Shown one piece after another: positions 43,389 to 51,113 of a stretch of DNA of 64,000 nucleotides; the first letter of the stretch is position 1, and each line of letters opens with the position of its first letter. Both the position numbers and the translations under genes were made by a program. The stretch is from Beutenbergia cavernae DSM 12333 (GTDB lineage Bacteria; Actinomycetota; Actinomycetes; Actinomycetales; Beutenbergiaceae). The notes beneath the pieces were generated by a model. That model worked only from the letters and a program-made list of their open reading frames with translations. It ran no database searches and was not told the origin of the DNA. The stretch covers positions 1,426,001-1,490,000 of the forward strand of contig NC_012669.1 in NCBI RefSeq assembly GCF_000023105.1, written 5' to 3'.

Positions 43389-44946
43389 TGACACCTCCGG
43401 GGACGCCGTCCTCGACGACGAAGCTGGCACGGGTGCTGATCGGCGCGCCGGGCTGCGAGATGTAGGGCACGACGCGGTAGTCGGACCTCATCGTGTCGGG
43501 CGTGAGAGTCACGACGTTGTAGCCGCGCTGGAAGTTGCAGAACTTCATGTGCGGGTTCTCGGCGAGGTAGACCTCGCCGATGGGCAGCATGTCGGCGCCG
43601 TCGCGTCCGCTGGCGAGCGAGGTGCCGACGATCTCCGTGCCGATCACCGGGGAGTCGGGGTCGGCGTAGTCCGCCTTGAGCTCCATGAAGTAGTTGTTGT
43701 GGCGGTCGCCGGTGACGACGACGAGGTTGTCGACGCCACGCTCGTGCGCCTGGGTGAGCACGTGCTCGCGCTCGACGTTGTAGTTGTCCCAGACGCCGTA
43801 GTAGGAGATCTTCTCCGGGTCGGGGTCGCGGTCGAGCTGCGCCATCGGCTGCTGGTTGCCGATGACCTGCCACGTGGCCTCGGACGAGGAGAAGCCGTCG
43901 ACGAGCCAGTCGCGCTGCGCGCCGCCGAGCATCGTGGCGTCGGGGTTGTCCCGCCCGCGCTCGGAGCGGTACTGGCGGGAGTCGAGCATCGTGAAGTCCG
44001 CGAGCGTGCCGTAGCCGATGCGCCGGTGGATCCGGATGCTCGGCCCGGACGGCATCTGCGTGTGCCGGAGGGGCAGGTTCTCGTACATCGCCTGGAACGC
44101 GTCGGCCTTGCGCTGTGCGAAGACGGCGGGGTCCTGGTCCGGTTCGTCGTCCGCCTCGGAGCGCGGGCCGAGCCAGTCGTTCTCGACCTCGTGGTCGTCG
44201 AACGTCGTGAGCCACGGGCACATCGCGTGGGCGGCCTGGAGGTGCGGGTCCGACTTGTACAGCGCGTACTGCAGGCGGTAGCGGTCGAGGTCGAAGCACT
44301 CCGTCCGCAGGTAGTCGGGCATCGGCGTGCCGTCGTGCAGGATCGGCTCCGGGACGTAGGACTCCTCGTAGATGTAGTCGCCGAGGTGCACCACGAGGTC
44401 CAGGTCCTCCTGCGCCAGGTGCTGCAGCGTCGTGTAGAAGCCGGCCTCGTAGCTCTGGCAGGAGGCGACGGCGAAGCGCAGGGACTGTGTCATCGTCCCC
44501 GGGGCCGGCGCCGTCCGCGTCCGGCCGGCCGGGGAGAGCTCCCGCCCGACCCGAAACCGGTACCAGTACTCGCGGTCGGGGCGGAGGCCGCTGATCTCCG
44601 GGTGCACGGAGTGCCCGAGCTCCGGCGTCGCGAACGCCGTCCCGGAGCGGACCACCCGACGGAAGCGCTCGTCCTCCGCCACCTGGTACTGGACCGGGAC
44701 CTGCTTGTTCGGCATCCCGCCGCGGCCGTCCGGCGCGAGCGGGTCGACGGCGAGCCTCGTCCAGAGCACCACGCCGTCCGGCAGCGGATCGCCCGATGCG
44801 ACGCCGAGCGTGAACGGGTACCCGCGCACGTGGGCGGAGGCCTCGGTGTCCTGCCACGCGCCGGTGCCGAGCATGACGGCGGCCGCCCCGGCGCCGGAGT
44901 ATCCGAGGAACCTACGTCGGCTGACCTGTCTCCTGCCGCCGGCCAT
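43381..44946 (-). CDS. PhoD-like alkaline phosphatase / phosphodiesterase, Tat-exported
   Basis: The protein has 521 residues. The Tat signal SRRRFLGYSGAGAAAVML is at residues 9-26. A PhoD N-terminal beta domain (FTLGVASGDPLPDGVVLWTRL) and the metallophosphatase part follow (VASCQSYEAGFYTT, LVVHLGDYIYEESY, WLTTFDDHEVENDW, QQPMAQLD, VTGDRHNNYFMELK). PhoD enzymes split phosphomono- or diesters, teichoic acid among them, outside the cell. It is the only clearly exported enzyme in the locus. It is divergent from the LacI gene and coupled to GH20 downstream. Confidence 0.9.
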   Translation of the reverse strand: MAGGRRQVSRRRFLGYSGAGAAAVMLGTGAWQDTEASAHVRGYPFTLGVASGDPLPDGVVLWTRLAVDPLAPDGRGGMPNKQVPVQYQVAEDERFRRVVRSGTAFATPELGHSVHPEISGLRPDREYWYRFRVGRELSPAGRTRTAPAPGTMTQSLRFAVASCQSYEAGFYTTLQHLAQEDLDLVVHLGDYIYEESYVPEPILHDGTPMPDYLRTECFDLDRYRLQYALYKSDPHLQAAHAMCPWLTTFDDHEVENDWLGPRSEADDEPDQDPAVFAQRKADAFQAMYENLPLRHTQMPSGPSIRIHRRIGYGTLADFTMLDSRQYRSERGRDNPDATMLGGAQRDWLVDGFSSSEATWQVIGNQQPMAQLDRDPDPEKISYYGVWDNYNVEREHVLTQAHERGVDNLVVVTGDRHNNYFMELKADYADPDSPVIGTEIVGTSLASGRDGADMLPIGEVYLAENPHMKFCNFQRGYNVVTLTPDTMRSDYRVVPYISQPGAPISTRASFVVEDGVPGGVSA

Positions 44947-45019
44947 GGCGACTTCCCTTCGTCGGGGACCGGCTCCGATGACCGGCTCAGCCGGAACCCT
45001 CTCGACGGCGTCGGGAGAC

Positions 45020-45025
45020 TGTCAA
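45020..45025 (-). promoter_or_regulatory. -35 box of the phoD-GH20 promoter
   Basis: TTGACA (minus strand) at 45025-45020, with GAGGGT 18 bp further on as a -10-like box. Transcription would begin about 40 bp before the phosphatase ATG. Operator O1 lies just upstream of this -35. Confidence 0.55.
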
Positions 45026-45029
45026 GGAT

Positions 45030-45043
45030 CTAATTCAAATTAG
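45030..45043. promoter_or_regulatory. LacI-type operator O1
   Basis: CTAATTCAAATTAG, with perfect 6-bp arms around CA. It is strikingly AT-rich for this genome. It lies between the two divergent -35 boxes, and its partner O2 is 74 bp away (centre to centre), about seven helical turns. Confidence 0.75.
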
Positions 45044-45068
45044 CGACGAGAAGCCTGCCCGGCGGGTC

Positions 45069-45097
45069 TTGACGCGAGTCCGGCGAGTCCCTAGCGT
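45069..45097 (+). promoter_or_regulatory. promoter of the lacI-sugar importer operon
   Basis: TTGACG (45069-45074), a 17-bp spacer and TAGCGT (45092-45097). The predicted start near 45104 falls inside operator O2, so a bound repressor would block initiation directly. Confidence 0.7.
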
Positions 45098-45103
45098 GAC
45101 CGT

Positions 45104-45117
45104 CTAATTCGAATTGG
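45104..45117. promoter_or_regulatory. LacI-type operator O2
   Basis: CTAATTCGAATTGG, a one-mismatch version of O1 with the CG centre typical of LacI-family sites. It covers the predicted transcription start and touches the GGAGG ribosome site of the repressor gene. Confidence 0.75.
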
Positions 45118-45130
45118 AGGGAGGTCACCG

Positions 45131-46168
45131 ATGATCGGACGTCCACGACAGCGCGACATCGCCAGGTTGGCCGGTGTCTCCCAGACCACTGTCTCCTTGG
45201 CGCTCAACGGCAAGACGGCCGACTACGGCATCAACCCGGAGACCGAGCAGAAGATCATGGCCGCGGCCCGTGAGCTCGGGTACGTCCCGAACGTCACGGC
45301 CCGGGCGCTGCGCGGCGGGCGGAACAACCTGCTCGGCGTCCACGCGTTCGAGCCGTTGTTCCCGACGAGCCGCGAGTCCTACTACGAGGAGATCCTGGTC
45401 GGGATCGAGCAGGCGGCGATCCGTGCCGGGCAGGACCTCGTGCTGTTCACCTCGATCCACCAGCACGCTGGCCGCGCCAGCGTGTTCCACGAGGGGCGCA
45501 ACCGCCTGAGGATCGCGGACGGTGCCGTGATCCTCGGCTTCGACGAGCACGACGACGAGCTCGCACGGCTCGCGGCCGAGGGCTACACGTTCGTGTTCGT
45601 CGGCCGGCGCGACAAGGCGTCGGCGCTCGGCCCGTACGTCGGGGCCGCCTACGTCGACGGCGTCGCCGACGTGACGCGCCGGATCCACGAGCTGGGGCAC
45701 CGCCGCGTCGCGTATCTGGGGCTGAACGACCGGCTCGAGCCGCGCGTCGAGCGGCACCAGGGGTTCCGTCTCACGGCCGACGAGCTCGGCATGGACGTGG
45801 TCGACGAGAGGTGGTCGGCCGGCGAGGCCATCGACGGTCCGTGGCTCCGGCGTCTCGTCGGCTCGGGGGCGACTGCCCTGCTCGTGGAGAGCTCGGCGCA
45901 GCTCGAGCGGGTCGGCGCAGAGTGCGCGGCAGCCGGTATCGGCGTCCCCGACCAGCTGTCGGTCGTCGGGCTGGACTCCATCACCGACCCCGCCGCCACG
46001 ACCCGCGAGTGGAGCCACCTGCGTGTGCCCAGGCGGGGGATGGGTGCGCGGGCCGTCGAGGTGCTGCTCGAGGTCCTCCACGGCGAACGGGAGCTCACGC
46101 ACCACGAGCTCCTCACCTGCACGTTCGAGCCCGGGCGGACCCTCGCGCCGCCGGCTCGAGGGGCGTGA
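45131..46168 (+). CDS. LacI-family transcriptional regulator
   Basis: The protein has 345 residues. The HTH RQRDIARLAGVSQTTVSLALNGK and hinge helix YVPNVTARALRGGRN are followed by a periplasmic-binding-protein-like effector domain (YYEEILVGIEQAAIRAGQDLVLF, RRIHELGHRRVAYLGLNDRLEPR, VPDQLSVVGLDSITDPA). It probably represses both its own operon and phoD-GH20 through O1/O2 and is released by an imported sugar. It heads the run to the sulfatase gene. Confidence 0.93.
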   Translation: MIGRPRQRDIARLAGVSQTTVSLALNGKTADYGINPETEQKIMAAARELGYVPNVTARALRGGRNNLLGVHAFEPLFPTSRESYYEEILVGIEQAAIRAGQDLVLFTSIHQHAGRASVFHEGRNRLRIADGAVILGFDEHDDELARLAAEGYTFVFVGRRDKASALGPYVGAAYVDGVADVTRRIHELGHRRVAYLGLNDRLEPRVERHQGFRLTADELGMDVVDERWSAGEAIDGPWLRRLVGSGATALLVESSAQLERVGAECAAAGIGVPDQLSVVGLDSITDPAATTREWSHLRVPRRGMGARAVEVLLEVLHGERELTHHELLTCTFEPGRTLAPPARGA

Positions 46169-46226
46169 CCGGCCCGACGCCGGCGTGCCCGTCATCGCTG
46201 TACCACCATCACGAGAGGAAGAGCAG

Positions 46227-47558
46227 ATGAGACGCACTCGACGAGTGCCTTCACGTACGTGGGCCGGCACGGTCGCCGGTGCCGCTGCGCTGTCCCTGCT
46301 GGTCGCATGCAGCGGGGGTGGCGGAGCCGACGACGGCGACGACGCCGGTGCCGGCGACACGCTGACCGTCTGGTTCCCGGGCAAGAGCGAGTCCGAGATG
46401 GCCCTGATCAACGACACGATCGTCCCGGCGTTCGAGGAGGAGACCGGGGCCGAGGTCGAGGTCACGTTCGTGGACTGGCCGGACCTGTCGCCGAAGCTCA
46501 ACGCGGCGTTCGCCGCCGGGACGGCGCCGGACGTCATCGGTCACGGTGTCGCGGCGACGGCGGACCTCGCGGCGAACGAGCGCATCCTCGACCTCTCGTC
46601 CTACATCGACGAGCTGGACCCGGAGCTGCACGACGACGTGGCGACGGCCCTGGCCGGCGGCGAGGTCGGCGGCACGCCGTACATGGTCCCGCTCATCATG
46701 ACGTCCAGGCTGCTCGTGTACTCGGGCGCGGACTTCACGGAGGCCGGTCTCGACCCGGACGCGCCCCCCGCGACCTGGGAGGAGGTCCGTGAGACCGCCG
46801 AGCAGCTCACGGTGCGGGACGGCGACCAGATCACCCGGTCCGGACTGCTGCTCGGGAGCCAGCCGATCGCCAACCAGCAGTCGTTCGCCACGCTGCTCTG
46901 GTCGCACGGCGGCGACTTCCTGAACGAGGACGACTCCGAGGCCATCCTCGACTCCCCGGAAGGTGTCGAGGCGCTGCAGTACTTCGCCGACCTCTACCAG
47001 GGCGAGAACCCGGTGGACGGACTGCTCGGCGTCGAGTGGTCCGGCCTGCCGATCGGTGAGCAGCCCGTGGTCGCAGGGACGGCGTCCATGCAGCTGGTCA
47101 GTGCCGGCGCCATCGTCGACTACCAGGAGGCAGCGCCCGACCGCGACCTGCGACTCATGGCGCCCCCGTCGTTCGACGGGCACGAGCCCGGGACGTTCGG
47201 TGGCCCGGGGAACGGCCTCATGATCAACGCCGACAGCGACGTCCCCGACCTGGCCTGGGAGTTCATCGCCGGGATGATCGACCCCGAGACGAACCTCACG
47301 TACTCCCAGGAGCTCGGGCAGCTCCCGATCCACGCCTCCGCCGTCGAGTCCGACTACATCACCTCCAACCCGGACCTGGTGAGGGCTGTCGAGTCGCTCC
47401 CGTACGCCCACCCGAACCCGAACGTGCCGGGGTGGGTCCAGATGCGTGACGCCATGGGGCAGCACCTCGAGCGCGCGCTCCACGGCGAGGCCGAGCCCGC
47501 CGACGCGCTGGAGGCGTCAGCTGCCGAGATGGACGAGATCCTTGCCGCAGGCTCTTGA
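46227..47558 (+). CDS. ABC sugar transporter, substrate-binding lipoprotein
   Basis: The protein has 443 residues. The lipoprotein signal ends at LLVAC28SGG (lipobox), followed by the group-1 sugar-binding fold (LTVWFPGKSESEMALINDTIVPAFEEETGAEVEVTFVDW, AAGTAPDVIGHGVAATADLA, GGTPYMVPLIMTSRLLVYSGADF). It captures an oligosaccharide outside the membrane for the two permeases that follow. AGAGGAAG lies 7 nt upstream of the ATG. The specificity cannot be read from sequence; the operon suggests an amino-sugar oligosaccharide. Confidence 0.92.
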   Translation: MRRTRRVPSRTWAGTVAGAAALSLLVACSGGGGADDGDDAGAGDTLTVWFPGKSESEMALINDTIVPAFEEETGAEVEVTFVDWPDLSPKLNAAFAAGTAPDVIGHGVAATADLAANERILDLSSYIDELDPELHDDVATALAGGEVGGTPYMVPLIMTSRLLVYSGADFTEAGLDPDAPPATWEEVRETAEQLTVRDGDQITRSGLLLGSQPIANQQSFATLLWSHGGDFLNEDDSEAILDSPEGVEALQYFADLYQGENPVDGLLGVEWSGLPIGEQPVVAGTASMQLVSAGAIVDYQEAAPDRDLRLMAPPSFDGHEPGTFGGPGNGLMINADSDVPDLAWEFIAGMIDPETNLTYSQELGQLPIHASAVESDYITSNPDLVRAVESLPYAHPNPNVPGWVQMRDAMGQHLERALHGEAEPADALEASAAEMDEILAAGS

Positions 47559-48489
47559 GGCCACCGCGCGCCGGCCGGAGACCCCGGCCGGCGCGCGGCC
47601 GCCGCAGCGACGGCGCGGGAAGCTGCGCAGCCCGATGGCACGGATGGGGATGCTGTTCGTCATTCCCGCCGCGCTGTACGTGGTCATCTTCCAGCTCGGC
47701 CCGGTGGTGTACGGCCTCGTGCTCAGCTTCAGCGCCTACTCGCCGCTGGACAGATCAGGTCCGCAGTTCATCGGGTGGGACAACTACGCCTCCATCTTCA
47801 CCGACCCGACGTTCGCCCGGGCGATGGCCATCACCGGCCGCTACGTGCTCCAGGTGCTGCCGTTCACCGTCGTGATCGCGCTCGGGCTCGCGCTGCTGTC
47901 CAACCGTGTGTTCCGAGGTGTCGGGCTCTTCCGCACCGGGCTCTACGTGCCTCACGTCGTGTCGCTCACGGCCGTGAGCATGGTGTGGCTCTGGATCTAC
48001 TCGGACACCGGGCTCGTCAACCAGGTGCTGGACCTCGTGGGTCTTCCCGGCCAGCGATGGTTGACCACGCAGGACGCCGCGCTCAACGCCGTCTCGGCCA
48101 TGCGCATCTGGAAAGCGCTCGGGAGCAACATGGTGCTGCTGCTCGCCGGGCTGCAGACCGTGCCGAAGGTCCTGTACGAGGCGGCCAAGGTGGACGGCGC
48201 GAACGCGTGGCAGCAGTTCCGTGCGGTGACGCTGCCCGGCCTGCGGCCGATGCTGACCTACGTCGTCGCGATGGACATCATCTTCCTCGCGCAGGGCTTC
48301 CCGGAGATCTTCGTGCTCACACAGGGCGGACCGTACGGGAGCACGACGACCGTGAACTACCTCATCTACACCGAGGCGTTCCAGTACAACGAGATGGGCA
48401 GCGCGTCAGCGATGGCGTTCGTGCTGTTCGCGTTCATCGCAGCGTTGACGATCGTCGCGCTCCGCGTCGGGCAGGGAAGGAAGAGCTGA
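47542..48489 (+). CDS. ABC sugar transporter permease (MalF/MsmF type)
   Basis: The protein has 315 residues if it starts at TTG 47542, overlapping the binding-protein gene by 17 bp; the first ATG (47635) would give 284 residues. It has six membrane helices and the inner-membrane EAA loop YEAAKVDGANAWQQFRAVTLPGL, where the ATPase docks. Its N-terminus is Arg/Pro-rich. No ATPase gene is in the operon, so a shared MsiK-type ATPase encoded elsewhere is expected. Confidence 0.85.
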   Translation: MPQALEATARRPETPAGARPPQRRRGKLRSPMARMGMLFVIPAALYVVIFQLGPVVYGLVLSFSAYSPLDRSGPQFIGWDNYASIFTDPTFARAMAITGRYVLQVLPFTVVIALGLALLSNRVFRGVGLFRTGLYVPHVVSLTAVSMVWLWIYSDTGLVNQVLDLVGLPGQRWLTTQDAALNAVSAMRIWKALGSNMVLLLAGLQTVPKVLYEAAKVDGANAWQQFRAVTLPGLRPMLTYVVAMDIIFLAQGFPEIFVLTQGGPYGSTTTVNYLIYTEAFQYNEMGSASAMAFVLFAFIAALTIVALRVGQGRKS

Positions 48490-48490
48490 G

Positions 48491-49405
48491 ATGGAGACGC
48501 GACCCGCCACCGCCCGCGCCGTGGCCCCCGCAGCACCCCCCGCCGTCGTCGCCCGCCGTCGGACACGGCGGATGTGGCCCCGCGTGCTCGTCCTCGCGGT
48601 CGTCACGGTGGCGGTGCTGTTCCCCTTCTGGTGGATGCTGAGTCACGCGTTCACCCCCGAGGGGCAGCCGGTGAGCCTCATCCCGGCCGAGCCGACCACG
48701 GAGAACTTCCAGACCGCCGTCACGGCCGCCAACCTCGACACAGCGTTCGCGAACTCGACGCTCGTGACGGTGGTGGCGGTCCTCACCAACTGCATCGTGC
48801 CCGTGATCGCCGGGTACGCGTTCGCCCACCTCCCGTTCCGCGGCAGCTCCGTGGTGTTCTACGTCCTGCTGTCCACGGTGGCGATCCCGGGCTCGGTGAC
48901 GCTCATCCCGCTGTTCCTCATGGCGAAGCACTTCCCGCTCGCGGGTGGCAACGACATCCTCGGGAGCGGGGGGAGCGGGCTGCTGGACTCCGTCGGGGGC
49001 CTGATGCTGCCCTACCTCGTCGGCACGATGAACATCTTCCTCTCTCGGCAGTACTTCGCCTCGATGGATCGCGACTTCGCGGAGGCGGCCCGCATCGACG
49101 GTGCCGGCGAGCTCCGGATCTTCGCCGGGATCTACCTGCCGATGGCGAAGCCGCTGCTCGCGCTCGTGGCCGTGTTCTCCTTCACCGGTGTGTGGGACGA
49201 CTTCCTCTGGCCGCTCGTCGTGTCGACGTCGGAACGGAGCACGACGGTGCAGCTCGCGATCACGACGTTCGCCTCGTCCGGGAACGTGAAGTACGGCGCC
49301 CTGATGGCGGCCACGATCCTCGTCACGATCCCCGTCCTGGCCGTGTTCCTGCTGAACCAGCGCGGTTTCATCTCCGGTCTCGCCGACGGCGGGATCAAGG
49401 GCTGA
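48491..49405 (+). CDS. ABC sugar transporter permease (MalG/MsmG type)
   Basis: The protein has 304 residues with six membrane helices, starting 1 bp after the first permease. The EAA loop reads FAEAARIDGAGELRIFAGIYLPMAKP. It pairs with the preceding permease to form the import channel. A short insert (AGGNDILGSGGSGLLDSVGG) between helices is typical of sugar permeases of this clade. Confidence 0.92.
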   Translation: METRPATARAVAPAAPPAVVARRRTRRMWPRVLVLAVVTVAVLFPFWWMLSHAFTPEGQPVSLIPAEPTTENFQTAVTAANLDTAFANSTLVTVVAVLTNCIVPVIAGYAFAHLPFRGSSVVFYVLLSTVAIPGSVTLIPLFLMAKHFPLAGGNDILGSGGSGLLDSVGGLMLPYLVGTMNIFLSRQYFASMDRDFAEAARIDGAGELRIFAGIYLPMAKPLLALVAVFSFTGVWDDFLWPLVVSTSERSTTVQLAITTFASSGNVKYGALMAATILVTIPVLAVFLLNQRGFISGLADGGIKG

Positions 49406-49463
49406 CGGAGCCCTCGCCCTGGCCCACGACGTACGACCTCCGAACGAAAGAGAGACCCACCAC

Positions 49464-51113
49464 GTGCCGCATCACAGTGCAGACGTGCTCATCATCGGCG
49501 GCGGGCTGGGCGGCGTCGCCGCCGCCCGCGCCGCGCTCACCCTCGGCCGGACGGTCATTCTCACGGAGGCCGGGGACTGGCTCGGTGGTCAGCTCACCTC
49601 CCAGGCGGTCCCGCCCGACGAGAACCCCTGGATCGAGGAGTACTCGTCGGAGGGCTACCGCGAGCTGCGCACGCGCATCCGGGACCACTATCGACGGCAC
49701 TACCCGCTGACGCCCGAGGCGCGCGCCACCGAGCATCTGAACCCGGGCGGCGGATTCGTCTCCGCGCTGTGTCACGAGCCGCGCGTCAGCGCCGTCGTCC
49801 TGGAGGAGATGCTCGCCGAGTGGCTGACGGACGGGCGGCTCACGTTGTTGCGCCGTCACGAGCCCGTCTCGGTGATCCGGACGGCCGATCGCCTGACGTC
49901 GGTGACGGTGCGGGACGTGACGACGGGCGAGCGGCGCGTCCTCGCCGGTGCCCTCGTCCTCGACGCCACGGAGCTCGGCGACCTGCTCGAGCTGGCCGAC
50001 GTGCCGCACGTGATCGGCGCCGAGTCCCGGGCGGAGACCGGCGAGCTGCACGCTCCCGACGTCGCGGACCCGCTGGACCAGCAGGCGATCACGTGGTGCG
50101 CGGCGCTCGAGTACCGCGCGGGGGAGTCGCACGTCATCCCCGAGCCGCCCGGGTACGCGCACTGGCGCGACACCGCGGACCCGCGCTGGCCGGGATCGCA
50201 GCTGTCGTGGTCCGACGTGCACCCCATCACGCTGGAGGAGCGGTACCGGCCGATCTTCGCGGGCTCACCCGAGGAGGCGATCGACGGCCAGCAACGGGAC
50301 CTGTGGCACTACCGCCGGATCCTCGCCCGGCGGCACCTGGACGAGAGCTACACCGGCGGCGAGATCACGCTCGTCAACTGGCCTCACATCGACTACTGGG
50401 AGCTGCCGCTGCTCGGGGTCCCCGCCGAGACCCGACGGCAGGCGGAGCTCGCCTCCCGAGATCTCACGCTGTCGTTCGTGCACTGGGTCCAGACGGCAGC
50501 GCCGCGGCCCGACGGCGGCAGGGGCTACCCGGAGCTCCGCCTGGCGGGCGACGTCATGGGCACGCCGGACGGTCTCGCACGGGAGGCGTACATCCGGGAG
50601 TCACGCCGGATCAAGGCCCTCTTCACCGTGACCGAGGCGCACATCGGGTGCGAGATGCGCGGCGCGCACGCGGGGTCGGCGACCTTCGACGACACCGTCG
50701 GCATCGGCCACTACCGGATCGACCTGCACCCGTCGACGTCGGGCCGCACCTACGTCGACATCGCCTCGTTCCCGTTCCAGATCCCGCTCGGCGCCCTCAT
50801 CCCCGTCGGCACCGCGAACCTCCTCGCGGCGAACAAGAACATCGGGACCACCCACATCACGAACGGCGCCTACCGCCTGCACCCCGTCGAGTGGTCCATC
50901 GGGGAGGCGGCCGGCGCGCTGGCCGCGCACTGCCTGTCCACGGGGTCGACGCCGGCGACGGTCCGGGCCCGCCAGGACGAGCTGCGCGCGTACCAGGCGG
51001 TGCTCTCCGACGAGCTCGGCGTGCCGCTCGCGTGGCCCGACGAGATCCGCAGGACCGGACAGCCCGACGCCGAACCTGCGCCGTCGCACGCCGGGACGGG
51101 TGCCTCGAGATGA
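49464..51113 (+). CDS. FAD-dependent oxidoreductase (FAD_oxidored family)
   Basis: The protein has 549 residues from the GTG at 49464. The dinucleotide fold ADVLIIGGGLGGVAAARAA is at residues 6-24, followed by LTEAGDWLGGQLTSQAVPPDE, VLDATELGDLLELADV and the C-terminal FAD part ALIPVGTANLLAANKNIGTTHI ... EWSIGEAAGALAA. There is no signal peptide, so it is cytoplasmic. Relatives are often found in glycan loci, but their substrate is unknown; oxidation of a sugar or sugar acid is plausible. The sulfatase start overlaps its stop (ATGA). Confidence 0.85.
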   Translation: MPHHSADVLIIGGGLGGVAAARAALTLGRTVILTEAGDWLGGQLTSQAVPPDENPWIEEYSSEGYRELRTRIRDHYRRHYPLTPEARATEHLNPGGGFVSALCHEPRVSAVVLEEMLAEWLTDGRLTLLRRHEPVSVIRTADRLTSVTVRDVTTGERRVLAGALVLDATELGDLLELADVPHVIGAESRAETGELHAPDVADPLDQQAITWCAALEYRAGESHVIPEPPGYAHWRDTADPRWPGSQLSWSDVHPITLEERYRPIFAGSPEEAIDGQQRDLWHYRRILARRHLDESYTGGEITLVNWPHIDYWELPLLGVPAETRRQAELASRDLTLSFVHWVQTAAPRPDGGRGYPELRLAGDVMGTPDGLAREAYIRESRRIKALFTVTEAHIGCEMRGAHAGSATFDDTVGIGHYRIDLHPSTSGRTYVDIASFPFQIPLGALIPVGTANLLAANKNIGTTHITNGAYRLHPVEWSIGEAAGALAAHCLSTGSTPATVRARQDELRAYQAVLSDELGVPLAWPDEIRRTGQPDAEPAPSHAGTGASR

